A DNA stretch of 64,000 bases from Rhodovulum robiginosum (GCF_003944755.1 NZ_RWGU01000048.1:62001-126000); one strand, 5' to 3'; shown: positions 28,095-36,339, numbered from the stretch's first letter. Notes: generated by a model not told the origin, from the letters alone. Translations and numbers: made by a program.

Positions 28095-29363
28095 TCAGCC
28101 CGCCTTCAGCCGGCCCTCGCCGTGCCCCGCCATGGTCGCGGTCACGATCCCGCCAACCGGGCGGTCGGTGGCAAAGTCGACCTCGGTGAACTGCTCGGTC
28201 CGGCCCATGCGGGGGCTTTCCATCAGCACGCGATGGGTGCGGCCCACCTGGTCGGCCAGATGGCGTTGCACCCGCGCCGTGCCCGCCGCCCGCAGCCGCG
28301 CCGCGCGATCCTTGATCGCGTTGCCGTCCACCTTGGGCATCCGTGCCGCCGGCGTGCCCGGCCGGGCCGAGTAGGGAAAAACGTGCAGCCAGGTAAGGCC
28401 GCAGTCCTCGACCAACCGCAGCGAGTTCTCGAACATCGCCTCGGTTTCGGTCGGGAAGCCGGCGATGATGTCGGCGCCGAAGGTGATGTCGGGGCGCAGC
28501 CTTCGGACCTCGTGGCAAAAGGCGACGGCATCGGCGCGTGAATGCCGCCGCTTCATGCGCTTGAGGATCAGGTCGTCGCCGGCCTGCAGCGACAGGTGCA
28601 GATGCGGCATCAGCCGCTCTTCCTCGGCGATGGCGTGCATCAGCGCGTCATCTGCCTCGATCGAATCGATCGAGGACAGCCGCAGCCGCGGCAGCGCAGG
28701 CACCAGTCTCAGGATGCGCCGGACCAGATCGCCCAGCCGCGGCGCCCCCGGCAGGTCGGCGCCCCAGCTCGTGAGATCGACCCCCGTCAGCACCACCTCG
28801 TTATACCCCCGCCCGACCAGCCGGCCGATCTGCTCGACCACCACGCCGGCGGGGACCGAGCGCGAATTGCCCCGCCCGAACGGGATGATGCAAAAGGTGC
28901 AGCGATGATCGCAGCCGTTCTGGATCTGCACATAGGCGCGGCTGCGCGTGCCGAACCCGTCGATCAGGTGGCCGGCGGTCTCGGTCACCGACATGATGTC
29001 GTCGACTTGCACCTTTTCCGTCTCGCCGACGAAGTCGGGGCCCCCCGCCAACCCCGCCCACGTCTCGGCGCGCATCTTCTCGGTATTGCCGATCACCAGG
29101 TCGACCTCTTCCATCTCGGCAAAGCGTCCGGGGTCGGTCTGGGCCGCGCAGCCGGTGACGACGATCCTGGCGGTCGGGTTCTCGCGCCGCAGCCGCCGCA
29201 CCTCCTGGCGCGCCTTGCGCACCGCCTCGGCGGTCACGGCGCAGGTGTTGACGACCTGAACGTTCTCGACCCCGGCCGTGCGTGCGAGTTCTTTCATCGC
29301 CTCGGTCTCGTAGGCGTTCAGCCGGCAGCCGAGCGTGGTAAAGCGGGGCGCGGGCCGGTCCAT
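28095..29363 (-). CDS. mtaB: tRNA t6A37 methylthiotransferase
   Basis: A 422-residue radical-SAM enzyme adding a methylthio group to N6-threonylcarbamoyladenosine at tRNA position 37. Domains: UPF0004 (LGCRLNAYETEA, NTCAVT, VTGCAAQ with three Cys for one Fe-S cluster), radical SAM motif CDHRCTFC near residue 150, and a C-terminal TRAM domain. MtaB rather than MiaB is suggested by the overall form. GGAGG precedes ATG 29363, which overlaps the dapF stop (TGATG). Confidence 0.9.
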   Translation of the reverse strand: MDRPAPRFTTLGCRLNAYETEAMKELARTAGVENVQVVNTCAVTAEAVRKARQEVRRLRRENPTARIVVTGCAAQTDPGRFAEMEEVDLVIGNTEKMRAETWAGLAGGPDFVGETEKVQVDDIMSVTETAGHLIDGFGTRSRAYVQIQNGCDHRCTFCIIPFGRGNSRSVPAGVVVEQIGRLVGRGYNEVVLTGVDLTSWGADLPGAPRLGDLVRRILRLVPALPRLRLSSIDSIEADDALMHAIAEEERLMPHLHLSLQAGDDLILKRMKRRHSRADAVAFCHEVRRLRPDITFGADIIAGFPTETEAMFENSLRLVEDCGLTWLHVFPYSARPGTPAARMPKVDGNAIKDRAARLRAAGTARVQRHLADQVGRTHRVLMESPRMGRTEQFTEVDFATDRPVGGIVTATMAGHGEGRLKAG

Positions 29364-30199
29364 CACGTGCCCTCCAAAAAGGCCGGGGTGAAAACGCCGT
29401 CGAAGACATGGGCGGTCGGCCCGGTCATCCACACCCCGTCGCCGCGCCAGTCGATGTCGATCTCGCCGCCGTCCAGCACGATGCGCACCCGGCGCCCGGT
29501 CAGCCCGCGCCGCGCCGCGGCCACGGCCACCGCGCAGGAGGACGAGCCCGAGGCCAGCGTGATGCCGGTGCCCCGCTCCCACACCCGCATCCTCAACCGG
29601 TCGGGGCCGATGACATGGGCGACCTGCACATTGGTGCGTTCGGGGAAAAGCGCGTGATGCTCGTGCGCCGGGCCGAACCGGCCCAGGTCGACCGCCTCGG
29701 CATCCGCGACGAAAAAGGTGCAATGCGGGTTGCCCATCCCGGTGGCCACCGGATCGCCCTCGATGGGCAGGTGCAATGTGTCCACCGTCTCGGCCAGCGG
29801 GACGCCCGCCCAGTCGACAATCGGCGCCCCCATGTTGACCGAGGTCAGGCCGCCGCCGGCATCCTCGGCGCGCAGGGTCCCCCTTTCGGTGACGAGCGTC
29901 AGCGCCACTTGCCCGGTCTCGTCCATCAGGTGCCGGGCGATGCAGCGCGTGGCGTTGCCGCAGGCGGCCGAGGCCGACCCGTCGGCATTGTAGAAGGTCA
30001 GCCGCGCGTCGGCGCCCTCGGCCGGTTCGATTACCGCCAGTTGGTCGAACCCCACGCCCCGGTGCCGGTCGGCAACGGCCGCAACAAGACCCGCGGCAAG
30101 CGGTCCCCCGCCGCCCCGCCGGTCGATCACCACAAAGTCGTTGCCCAGCCCATGCATCTTCATGAAGGCCAGGCCGTCGGAGCCGGCCATTTTGCGCAT
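29363..30199 (-). CDS. dapF: Diaminopimelate epimerase with altered second catalytic site
   Basis: A 278-residue enzyme of lysine and peptidoglycan synthesis that interconverts LL- and meso-diaminopimelate by a two-cysteine mechanism. The first Cys is present in [10 protein letters not shown]. The second, expected in a GETxACGSGAC motif, reads [11 protein letters not shown], so the catalytic Cys is Ser and the Glu of GET is Ile; a nearby Cys remains four residues later. The rest of the fold is intact ([32 protein letters not shown]). I believe this change recurs in related genera, but could not check. Start may be 30199 or 30190. Confidence 0.88.
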   Translation of the reverse strand: MRKMAGSDGLAFMKMHGLGNDFVVIDRRGGGGPLAAGLVAAVADRHRGVGFDQLAVIEPAEGADARLTFYNADGSASAACGNATRCIARHLMDETGQVALTLVTERGTLRAEDAGGGLTSVNMGAPIVDWAGVPLAETVDTLHLPIEGDPVATGMGNPHCTFFVADAEAVDLGRFGPAHEHHALFPERTNVQVAHVIGPDRLRMRVWERGTGITLASGSSSCAVAVAAARRGLTGRRVRIVLDGGEIDIDWRGDGVWMTGPTAHVFDGVFTPAFLEGT

Positions 30200-30308
30200 G
30201 GCAGGTGCTATACAGCGGCCGCAAACGCGAATCCAGCAGCCTCGTCAAGTTTCCGATGTTTTGCCCTTGACCGTGTGAGCGGCTTTTTCTAACTAGCAAC
30301 CCTCAAGT

Positions 30309-30384
30309 GGGCCGTTAGCTCAGTTGGTAGAGCAACTGACTTTTAATCAGTGGGTCGCAGGTTCGAATCCTGCACGGCTCACCA
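30309..30384 (+). tRNA. tRNA-Lys (anticodon TTT)
   Basis: A 76-base cloverleaf with acceptor GGGCCGT/ACGGCTC (one G-U pair), D-arm GCTCAGTTGGTAGAGC, anticodon stem ACTGA/TCAGT around CTTTTAA with anticodon TTT, T-loop GGTTCGAATCC, and an encoded CCA (30382-30384). Confidence 0.97.
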
Positions 30385-30392
30385 CTGAAACC

Positions 30393-30422
30393 AAGGGCTT
30401 AGCCGAGGCCGGCTGAGCCCTT
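30393..30422 (+). terminator. Terminator after tRNA-Lys
   Basis: A 12-base stem (AAGGGCTTAGCC / GGCTGAGCCCTT, one G-U pair) with a 6-base loop, followed by TTT. It begins nine bases after the tRNA CCA. The following stretch up to 30798 (about 375 bases) holds no gene I can support. Confidence 0.75.
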
Positions 30423-30798
30423 TGTGTTTCTGGCCTGCCACCGGACCGGCATGAGACGCAACCCTGCCAAACGGCGGCCCTGCCCGGGCAGATGGATCAG
30501 GGCATCCCGACCACCGCCTGTGAACCGCCTGCGCAGGAACGGGCGCCCAGCCGGACGCGATGCGATTCTTTCGCCTTCGACAGGCTTCGACGCAGACTTG
30601 CGGATAGGGCGACGCCTTGGGGTGAAGATGGCCACTAGAGCGCCCCGCGCGCGCCGCGGCTCGCCCCCTCAAACTACGTCATGTTCCTGCAAGCCGAACG
30701 CTCCCGACCCCGCGTGCGTACACCCTTTCAAAACGGTCATAAAAAGTCCTATGGGCTGTTGAAGTCCCCCGCGGCTTGTCATATCTACGTCGCACTGT

Positions 30799-30875
<77 letters not shown>

Positions 30876-30904
30876 AAATATCATGCAAGATATCAAACAC
30901 TTAG

Positions 30905-30925
30905 GCCGCCCTCTGGGCGGCTTTT
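30905..30925 (+). terminator. Rho-independent terminator after tRNA-fMet
   Basis: A strong 7-base stem GCCGCCC/GGGCGGC with a TCT loop and a TTTT tail starting 30 bases after the tRNA. It ends the tRNA-fMet transcript and lies inside the putative element. Confidence 0.85.
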
Positions 30926-30969
30926 GCGTGTCGCGTCGTGTTCCAAGCCCGTCCCGAACGCTCCCCTAA

Positions 30970-31575
30970 GATTCCAAAGGCTTACGACCAGCCCCGATTC
31001 CTCCGTGCAACACGGATGCGACACGGGACGGAGCCGATGTTCTGCAGACCGAGTTCGGATTTCACGAGTTCACCACGAGCCTTGCGTCGAGCTATGATCG
31101 CTGGACCAACAGCGATTTCGTTCGCCACTACTATAATGGCGGCGGGCGCGCGGTGACCCTGCTGGAGATCGGACACCTGCGAGAGATTGCCGAGCAATAC
31201 GCCTATGGCGATGGGGCCGAGGGCGCGTTCCGCCGCCTCGCGGACCAGATCGCGCACAAAGCGCGCGAGTCGGGCGAGGGGTGGCTCACCTACGACTTCG
31301 GCGATGCATATGATTTCGGTGATGTCGCCTTCTCGCACGGTTATGGCGAGGTACGTGGCATCTTCGTCGGTCGCGTCGACGACCGTGGCGCGACGCTTCG
31401 GATCACTGGGGAAACCAGCTCCGAGTTCCGTGACAGCTTCGAGGACCCGCTTGATATCGGTATCGAGGCAGGCGGTACGCCGTATCCTATCACCGGCGAC
31501 TGGACCGCGCGATTCTCTGCCGCGGTCATCAAGGACGCCGGTGCCAGCCAGTATGGCGCGGTCGATGCGCGATGA
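30970..31575 (+). CDS. Orphan C-terminal toxin module, colicin-M-like (no proper start codon)
   Basis: The frame is open from 30970 to 31575, about 200 codons. It has no ATG, GTG or TTG before GTG 31153, which would cut off the conserved first half, so it looks like the displaced C-terminal tip of a larger toxin. In order: a segment RHYYNGGGRAVTLLEIGHL, a helical stretch, YDFGDAYDFGDVAFSHGYG, then strands with TLRITGETSSEFRDSFEDPLDIG and GTPYPITGDWTARF. I compare this with the colicin M catalytic domain (HYLWGNG...NIANIGL, then YDDKYDFNASTHR), as I remember it. The catalytic His-Arg of colicin M is not kept here. A membrane-anchored partner overlaps it by ATGA. Family assignment is tentative. 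Confidence 0.55.
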   Translation, partial: DSKGLRPAPIPPCNTDATRDGADVLQTEFGFHEFTTSLASSYDRWTNSDFVRHYYNGGGRAVTLLEIGHLREIAEQYAYGDGAEGAFRRLADQIAHKARESGEGWLTYDFGDAYDFGDVAFSHGYGEVRGIFVGRVDDRGATLRITGETSSEFRDSFEDPLDIGIEAGGTPYPITGDWTARFSAAVIKDAGASQYGAVDAR

Positions 31576-32126
31576 CGTTGAGGCGGCGATCTTTTGCAGG
31601 CACGCTCGCCAGATACGTTCTGTTCGGTCTGACCGGGTTGTTCCTACTCTGGGCGTTGGTCGCAGGGTCTCTGTGGGCGATAAGCTTCCACGAGTCCGTG
31701 ACCCTGCCGAGTGGGATGCAGTTGGGCCGAGAGTTCGACTGGAACCGCTACGGTCGCTGGGATCTGTTCGCGACGAACGGCCGGACCCGGCTGGCACGCG
31801 ATGTCGAGTTCGTCTGCTTCAACGACCGCTATGTTTTCGTTCACTCAAAAAACCGCGAATTCACGGGCCTCTATGACGCCGAGACCGACAGCAGGGTGCC
31901 GGTGGACTACTCTGATGCGATGGACATCAGCGGCCTCGACAAACCCGGCGGCAGCTGCAACGGATACTTCACGGGCTGGGTCGGGCCCGGCCTGTTGCTT
32001 GATGATGGGCGTCCGCCGTTCGTTCCGCCGTGTGCATGGCGAAACGTCGACAACGAGGCGTTGCGCGACCGGGCGTGGTTCGAGCGCCCCTGTGCGCCGG
32101 GCCCGTGGCCTCCTGAGCGGCAATGA
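31572..32126 (+). CDS. Membrane-anchored periplasmic protein, putative immunity partner
   Basis: A 184-residue protein coupled to the toxin-like module by an ATGA overlap. It has one N-terminal anchor (about residues 13-36, ARYVLFGLTGLFLLWALVAGSLWAI) and a soluble periplasmic part with four cysteines (VCFNDR, GSCNGY, PPCAWRN, RPCAPGP), enough for two disulfides. Colicin M immunity protein Cmi is likewise a periplasmic protein with an N-terminal anchor and a disulfide; this is remembered and only analogous. No sequence family recognised. The order toxin-then-immunity and coupling support the reading, but neutralising activity is inferred. Confidence 0.6.
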   Translation: MTLRRRSFAGTLARYVLFGLTGLFLLWALVAGSLWAISFHESVTLPSGMQLGREFDWNRYGRWDLFATNGRTRLARDVEFVCFNDRYVFVHSKNREFTGLYDAETDSRVPVDYSDAMDISGLDKPGGSCNGYFTGWVGPGLLLDDGRPPFVPPCAWRNVDNEALRDRAWFERPCAPGPWPPERQ

Positions 32127-32260
32127 ATACTCCGAAAATCGGATTCCCGTTCCTTCTCAATACCTTGCGTCTGCTCCGTGCGACACGCTGCCGACGTTTG
32201 GCACCCGAATTTCGCCTAACCGTCTGAAATCAAAAAGGTATTCTGGGCGCTAGGGTAGCC

Positions 32261-32305
32261 CTCATAACCTGAAGGCCGTAGGTTCAAATCCTACCCCCGG
32301 CAACC
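32261..32305 (+). repeat. Second copy of the 3' end of tRNA-fMet (possible attR)
   Basis: Starting with CTCATAACCTGAAGG, this copy matches 30831-30874 of the tRNA-fMet gene except for one T-to-C change and an extra G (CCCCCGGCAACC for CCCCCGCAACC). It covers the anticodon loop, variable loop, T-arm and 3' acceptor strand, but has no 5' half, so it cannot make a tRNA. Sequence just before it (GGGTAGC) weakly resembles the D-arm, leaving open a deleted tRNA gene instead of an attachment site. Confidence 0.85.
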
Positions 32306-32706
32306 GGTCTTAGCGAATTCTGAACGAGATCCCGCAGCGCGCCTGGCTGGGCAGCGTCTATCATGTCGGTCAGGCGCACGTTCGGTCGCGCACCCTGGTC
32401 GAATCCGACCGGCATCCTTCGATCGGCGACATGCTACTCGTTCGTGGGCCGATCCGGTTCGATGGACACCCACCGGCAACGAGCCGCCGACCAGGTCTGC
32501 ACGGGCGAAGACACCGTCGAAGTACTGACCTCCGTCCGCGAAGGCCGGCAATCGGCAGGAGGCCGCGTCGGCGTGGTCGCCGCTGTCAACGGCTGCGCCA
32601 CAGGGGCGCCCGGTGGGCGGCAGTCTTGGCGCAGCGTAGCCGCGGCGCAGCATCGCGCCCTGCCAGCGCCCGACAGGGCAGAGGGCCCCCAAAGGCATCT
32701 ATCTGG
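32306..32706. other. Gap without a supported gene downstream of the tRNA fragment
   Basis: Several frames are open but none has a convincing start, ribosome site or family motif. One short stretch on the plus strand (LNEIPQRAWLGSVYHVGQAH..., 32320-32450) reads like coding sequence without a start and breaks into low-quality frames. This may be decayed accessory DNA. Confidence 0.4.
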
Positions 32707-32724
32707 AAACAGTTTGTGCACGAA

Positions 32725-32752
32725 TTGGAAACAAAATAAATTCAATTATAAT
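32725..32752 (+). promoter_or_regulatory. Sigma70-type promoter upstream of exoY-like gene
   Basis: TTGGAA (32725-32730) and a perfect TATAAT (32747-32752) are separated by 16 bases, in an AT-rich stretch that is unusual for this chromosome. An inverted repeat GTTGC-TTGA-GCAAC (32809-32822) lies in the leader, just before the start at 32832. Confidence 0.6.
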
Positions 32753-32831
32753 AGCTCGTTAACGTGTACCCTCTCCAAGTACGAGATTCGTGTGTTTTGG
32801 GGCGGGGGGTTGCTTGAGCAACTAGGTTGCC

Positions 32832-33530
32832 ATGCTTTTTCGAAACGATTTTGACACGATTGCCCTGGTGCGCGGCATCGAACAAAATCTGCACCTGCAA
32901 TCATCGGTGGCGCGGCAGAGGTCGCAGCTTCAAAAACAACTCTTCGACAGGGCGTTCGCGGCGCTTGCGCTGCTTTTCCTGCTGCCGTTCTTCGTGGTGA
33001 TCACGCTGCTGCTGCTGATCGCGGACGGGGGACCGGTGTTGTTCTCACAAGAGCGGATCGGCCAGCACGGCCGACCATTCAAATGTCTGAAGTTCCGCAC
33101 CATGGTGCGTGACGCCGAGGCCCGCCTCGACGAGCTTTTGCAGGCTGATCCCGAGGCCCGGCGCGAATGGCAAACAATCCGCAAGCTGACCAATGACCCC
33201 CGCATCCACTGTATCGGTGTGATCCTGCGCAAGACCAGCCTCGACGAGCTGCCGCAATTCCTGAACGTGCTGCGTGGCGATATGTCGGTGGTGGGGCCGC
33301 GGCCGATCCTGATGGAAGAGGCCGTCTATTACGGCGCCAATTTCAAGGAATACATGTCGGTCAAGCCTGGTGTGACCGGTGCATGGCAGGTCAGCGGCCG
33401 ATCCAACACGACCTTCGAAGAACGCGTCGCAATGGATGTGGACTATGTCCACAACCGGACCTTCTGGTGCGATCTCAAAATCATCTGGCGCACCATTGCC
33501 GTCGTGCTCAAGCAGCATGGCGCGCGGTAG
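32832..33530 (+). CDS. ExoY-type sugar-1-phosphate transferase (exopolysaccharide initiation)
   Basis: A 232-residue polyprenyl-phosphate sugar transferase. One N-terminal helix (about residues 38-62, AFAALALLFLLPFFVVITLLLL) precedes the conserved catalytic domain: GGPVLFSQERIGQHGRPFKCLKFRTM, KTSLDELPQFLNVLRGDMSVVGPRP, and KPGVTGAWQVSGRS. It would start a surface polysaccharide on undecaprenyl phosphate. No other polysaccharide genes are adjacent; it is isolated within accessory sequence, with its own promoter. The lipid-linked sugar is unknown. Confidence 0.9.
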   Translation: MLFRNDFDTIALVRGIEQNLHLQSSVARQRSQLQKQLFDRAFAALALLFLLPFFVVITLLLLIADGGPVLFSQERIGQHGRPFKCLKFRTMVRDAEARLDELLQADPEARREWQTIRKLTNDPRIHCIGVILRKTSLDELPQFLNVLRGDMSVVGPRPILMEEAVYYGANFKEYMSVKPGVTGAWQVSGRSNTTFEERVAMDVDYVHNRTFWCDLKIIWRTIAVVLKQHGAR

Positions 33531-33540
33531 CGACGATCTT

Positions 33541-33723
33541 TCAGGCGATTGCGAGGGCGGCGAGTCCGATCCAGCACAATGCGCAGCCGACCACGACAAC
33601 CCGCCAGATCGTCGCCGGTCTTGCCTCGCTGGCCAGCCGCCGGCAAGGTTCCGAAGCAGTGTTCGTTTTTGCCTTCCGGTGCATTCTGCCCCGTCCAATC
33701 GTCGTCTGTGTCGCTCGCCGCAA
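33541..33723 (-). CDS. Possible small membrane protein
   Basis: A 60-residue frame whose C-terminal 22 residues (WRVVVVGCALCWIGLAALAIA) form a convincing transmembrane helix after a basic N-terminal part. It faces exoY with 10 bases between the stops. An internal ATG (MHRKAKT) would give 47 residues. There is no strong ribosome site, so it may be a chance frame. Confidence 0.35.
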   Translation of the reverse strand: MRRATQTTIGRGRMHRKAKTNTASEPCRRLASEARPATIWRVVVVGCALCWIGLAALAIA

Positions 33724-34373
33724 CTATTCCAACCAACCAACGGATCGCCCGCGAGCTGCTACATTAAACCTATGGCACGGTGAACTACTTCCTGATCTGT
33801 CCACAATGTGTGCACAATTAGCCCCATTGTATCAATCGTGTCTTCGGGGCATAGGCCGATCCTTGCCGAACCGCCCGCCATATCGCGCCGCAGGACCGCC
33901 AGCGCGACCCGGGCGGCGTCACGTTGAGGTCCGCGGGCGGCAATCTACCTGCAGTCCGACGTCTGCCCGGCCACTCCACGCGCGGCGCGGCAGGTCGGTG
34001 TCGAACCGGAGGATGCGTTCTGCATCGCCAAACCCGTCGACATCTCAATCACAGACGAGCGGCAAAAGCCGCGCACCCTCGGAGAGTGATCACTCGCCCC
34101 GCGCACGCGAACAACGGCTCAGCCGGATCGGCGAACTGCCCTGTGCGTTTGCGCCTGACGCGTCCAAGGCGCGCCTCGCTCGTCCGGCAGGGCTGCGGCA
34201 GACCGGGCTGCGCGCGCATCGAAGACGGGTGTTCCGCGCAAGCCGGACCTCGATGGCGGCCTTGTGGTCTTTGATCTTGTCCCGCCGCTCTTTCAGGCCG
34301 AAGGGCCACAAGGGCGCTGCGTCGTCGGCACCGAGCGCGCGCAGCGCGTATCAAGGGCGCGCCGTCATCGGCA
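33724..34373. other. Degenerate accessory gap between exoY and the frc operon
   Basis: About 650 bases with no complete gene. Aside from the coding-like fragment at 33928-34089, only short frames occur on either strand. Base composition alternates between AT-richer (33724-33840) and GC-rich parts. Together with the tRNA-flanked element this makes 30.9-34.4 kb the least orderly part of the window. Confidence 0.5.
33928..34089 (+). pseudogene. Coding-like fragment without a start
   Basis: A 53-codon frame ending at TGA 34087-34089 reads AAIYLQSDVCPATPRAARQ... and VEPEDAFCIAKPVDISITDE. Its balanced residue use is unlike chance frames in this G+C range, but it has no start codon and is bounded upstream by a stop at 33925. 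I take it as the C-terminal remnant of a lost gene. The family is unknown. Confidence 0.3.
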
Positions 34374-35153
34374 TCAGGCGGCCTCTGCCCCCTCGGGCGC
34401 CTTCGCGCCGGTCATGTAGGCGACCGCGTCGTTCATCGTGTGCTCCTTGGGGTCGATCACGCAAAGGCGCCGGCCCAGACGGTGGACATGGATGCGGTCG
34501 GCCACCTCGAAGACGTGGGGCATGTTGTGCGAGATCAGCACGATCGGCATGCCCTTGGCCTTGACGTCCCGGATCAGGTCCAGCACGCGGCGGCTTTCCT
34601 TCACGCCGAGCGCGGCGGTGGGCTCGTCCATGATGATGACCTTGGAGCCGAATGCGGCCGCCCGCGCCACGGCGACGCCCTGCCGCTGGCCGCCCGACAG
34701 TGTCTCGACCGCCTGGTTGATGTTCTGGATCGTCATCAGCCCGAGGTCAGAGAGCTTTTCGCGTGCCAGCTCCTCCATTTTTTTTTGGTCGAGCATCTTG
34801 AGGTAGCGACCCATGAAGTTGTCCTTACGGATCTCGCGCCCGACGAACATGTTGTCGACGATCGAGAGCGCCGGAGACAGGGCGAGCGTCTGGTAGACCG
34901 TTTCGATGCCGGCGTCGCGCGCGTCGAGCGGCGAGGCAAAGTTCACGGGCTGTCCCTCCAGCTCGATATCGCCCTCGTCGATCTGGATGGCGCCCGACAG
35001 CGCCTTGATGAGGGAAGATTTTCCCGCGCCGTTGTCGCCGATCACGGCAAGCACCTCGCCGGGATAGAGATCGAAGTCGCAGCGGTCGAGGGCGGTGACG
35101 CGGCCGTAGTGCTTTACCAGACCGCGGCCGGTTAGAATGGGTTTCTGTGTCAT
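34374..35153 (-). CDS. frcA: Fructose-type sugar ABC transporter ATP-binding protein
   Basis: A 259-residue ATPase of the monosaccharide uptake type. Walker A GDNGAGKSS near residue 40, signature LSGGQRQGVAVARA near 145, Walker B VIIMDEPTAALG near 168, then the H-loop VLISHNM. Single nucleotide-binding domain as in FrcA, not the double form of RbsA. ATG 35153 overlaps the frcC stop (ATGA). Confidence 0.92.
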   Translation of the reverse strand: MTQKPILTGRGLVKHYGRVTALDRCDFDLYPGEVLAVIGDNGAGKSSLIKALSGAIQIDEGDIELEGQPVNFASPLDARDAGIETVYQTLALSPALSIVDNMFVGREIRKDNFMGRYLKMLDQKKMEELAREKLSDLGLMTIQNINQAVETLSGGQRQGVAVARAAAFGSKVIIMDEPTAALGVKESRRVLDLIRDVKAKGMPIVLISHNMPHVFEVADRIHVHRLGRRLCVIDPKEHTMNDAVAYMTGAKAPEGAEAA

Positions 35154-36229
35154 GCCGAGACCTTTCTGATCCACTGGTCGATCGCGACCGCGATGATGAT
35201 GAGCCAGCCGATGGCAAAGACCTGCCAGAGCACATCGACCCCCGCCAGGCGCAGGCCCGACTGGAACACGCCCACGATCAGCGCCCCGAAAAGCGCGCCA
35301 AGGATCGAGCCGCGACCGCCGAACAGCGAGATGCCACCGATCACCACGGCGGTGATGGATTGCAGGTTGCCCTCATAGAACGCTTGCGGACTGATCGAGC
35401 CGACCCGCCCGATCGAGGCCCAGGCGGCGATGGCGCAGACCAGGCCGGCCAGCCCGTAGACCGACAGCAGGGTCCGGTCGGTGCGGATGCCAGCGAGTTC
35501 GGCGGCCTCCTTGTCGTCGCCCACGGCATAGACGTGCCGGCCCCAGGCGGTCTTGTTCAGCGCATACCAGAGCGCGACGAAGACCAGCACCATCAGGATC
35601 GAGCCGAAGGTGATGCGCGCCCCGCCGATCTCGATGACGTTGCCGAAGAACTTCAGGAACGGCGCCTGCTCGTCGAGGTCGGACGATCGGATGGACTGCG
35701 CACCCGACAGCCAGAGATTGAGCGCGTAGAAAATCGACCACGTGCCGAGCGTCGTGATGAACGGCGGCAGCTTGGCCTTGGTGACGAGAAAGCCGTTCAG
35801 AAGCCCCGCCGCGGTTCCGCCCGCGAAGGCGACGAGCAGCGCCAGCGGCGCGGGCACGCCCATCTCGATGGAAAGCTTGCCGGCGATCACCGACATCAGC
35901 ACCATGATCGCGGCGACCGACAGGTCGATCCCCGCCGTCAGGATGACGAGCGACTGCGCCGCCGCCAGCATTCCGATGATCGAGACCTGCTGGATGATCA
36001 GCGTGAGGTTGAAGGCCGAAAAGAAGCGCTCGCCCGCGATCAGCCCGAAGATCCCGACCGAGACGATCAGGACGATCACCGGCACCAGCGTCGGATTGCC
36101 ATGCAGGACGTGCTGAAGCGTTTCGATGGGCGTGTGGCTTCGGGCAAAGCTTGCGACGCTGCGGTCGCTCTTGGCGAGGCTTTCCTCGTAGTCCTGCCCG
36201 CCGTCCGGGGGGCTGCCGGTGTCGGTCAT
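35150..36229 (-). CDS. frcC: Fructose-type sugar ABC transporter permease
   Basis: A 359-residue permease with about ten helices. Family features: ILTAGIDLSVAAIMVLMSVIAG, AGLLNGFLVTKAKLPPFITTLGT, GRHVYAVGDDKEAAELAGI and ITAVVIGGISLFGGRGSILGA. An extended hydrophilic N-terminus (about 50 residues) precedes the first helix, as in FrcC. Lies after an intercistronic hairpin downstream of frcB. Confidence 0.93.
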   Translation of the reverse strand: MTDTGSPPDGGQDYEESLAKSDRSVASFARSHTPIETLQHVLHGNPTLVPVIVLIVSVGIFGLIAGERFFSAFNLTLIIQQVSIIGMLAAAQSLVILTAGIDLSVAAIMVLMSVIAGKLSIEMGVPAPLALLVAFAGGTAAGLLNGFLVTKAKLPPFITTLGTWSIFYALNLWLSGAQSIRSSDLDEQAPFLKFFGNVIEIGGARITFGSILMVLVFVALWYALNKTAWGRHVYAVGDDKEAAELAGIRTDRTLLSVYGLAGLVCAIAAWASIGRVGSISPQAFYEGNLQSITAVVIGGISLFGGRGSILGALFGALIVGVFQSGLRLAGVDVLWQVFAIGWLIIIAVAIDQWIRKVSA

Positions 36230-36300
36230 GATATCCTCCCTCGCCTCGCGGCACGGACGAGGCGTTCAGGTCGAGTGTAGCATGTTTGGGTCTGGTCCGG

Positions 36301-36330
36301 CGGGCGAGGCGCGCTTGCGCGCCCCGCCCG
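36301..36330 (-). promoter_or_regulatory. Hairpin between frcB and frcC
   Basis: A 14-base stem (one mismatch) around a 2-base loop, CGGGCGAGGCGCGC / GCGCGCCCCGCCCG, ten bases past the frcB stop. With no T-run, it is more likely an mRNA-stabilising element or partial terminator that keeps binding-protein levels above those of permease and ATPase. Confidence 0.6.
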
Positions 36331-36339
36331 GTGCTCGGT

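Noticed and set aside
30399-30762. Frames between tRNA-Lys and tRNA-fMet
   Set aside because: No start context, no conserved motifs; looks like non-coding sequence on both strands.
31300-31500. Intact colicin M catalytic site in the toxin-like module
   Set aside because: The D-x-Y-D-x5-H-R motif is not present; only a partial D/F/D-rich segment aligns.
31153-31575. GTG 31153 as a true start of the toxin-like module
   Set aside because: It would cut away the conserved HYYNGGG segment, and no ribosome site is seen.
32291-32698. Minus-strand frame in the gap before exoY
   Set aside because: Cys/Arg/Gly-rich composition with no motif, and no ribosome site.
30876-34373. Integrase, transposase or CRISPR array in the accessory segment
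   Set aside because: Looked for on both strands; none is readable, so the element is treated as a remnant.
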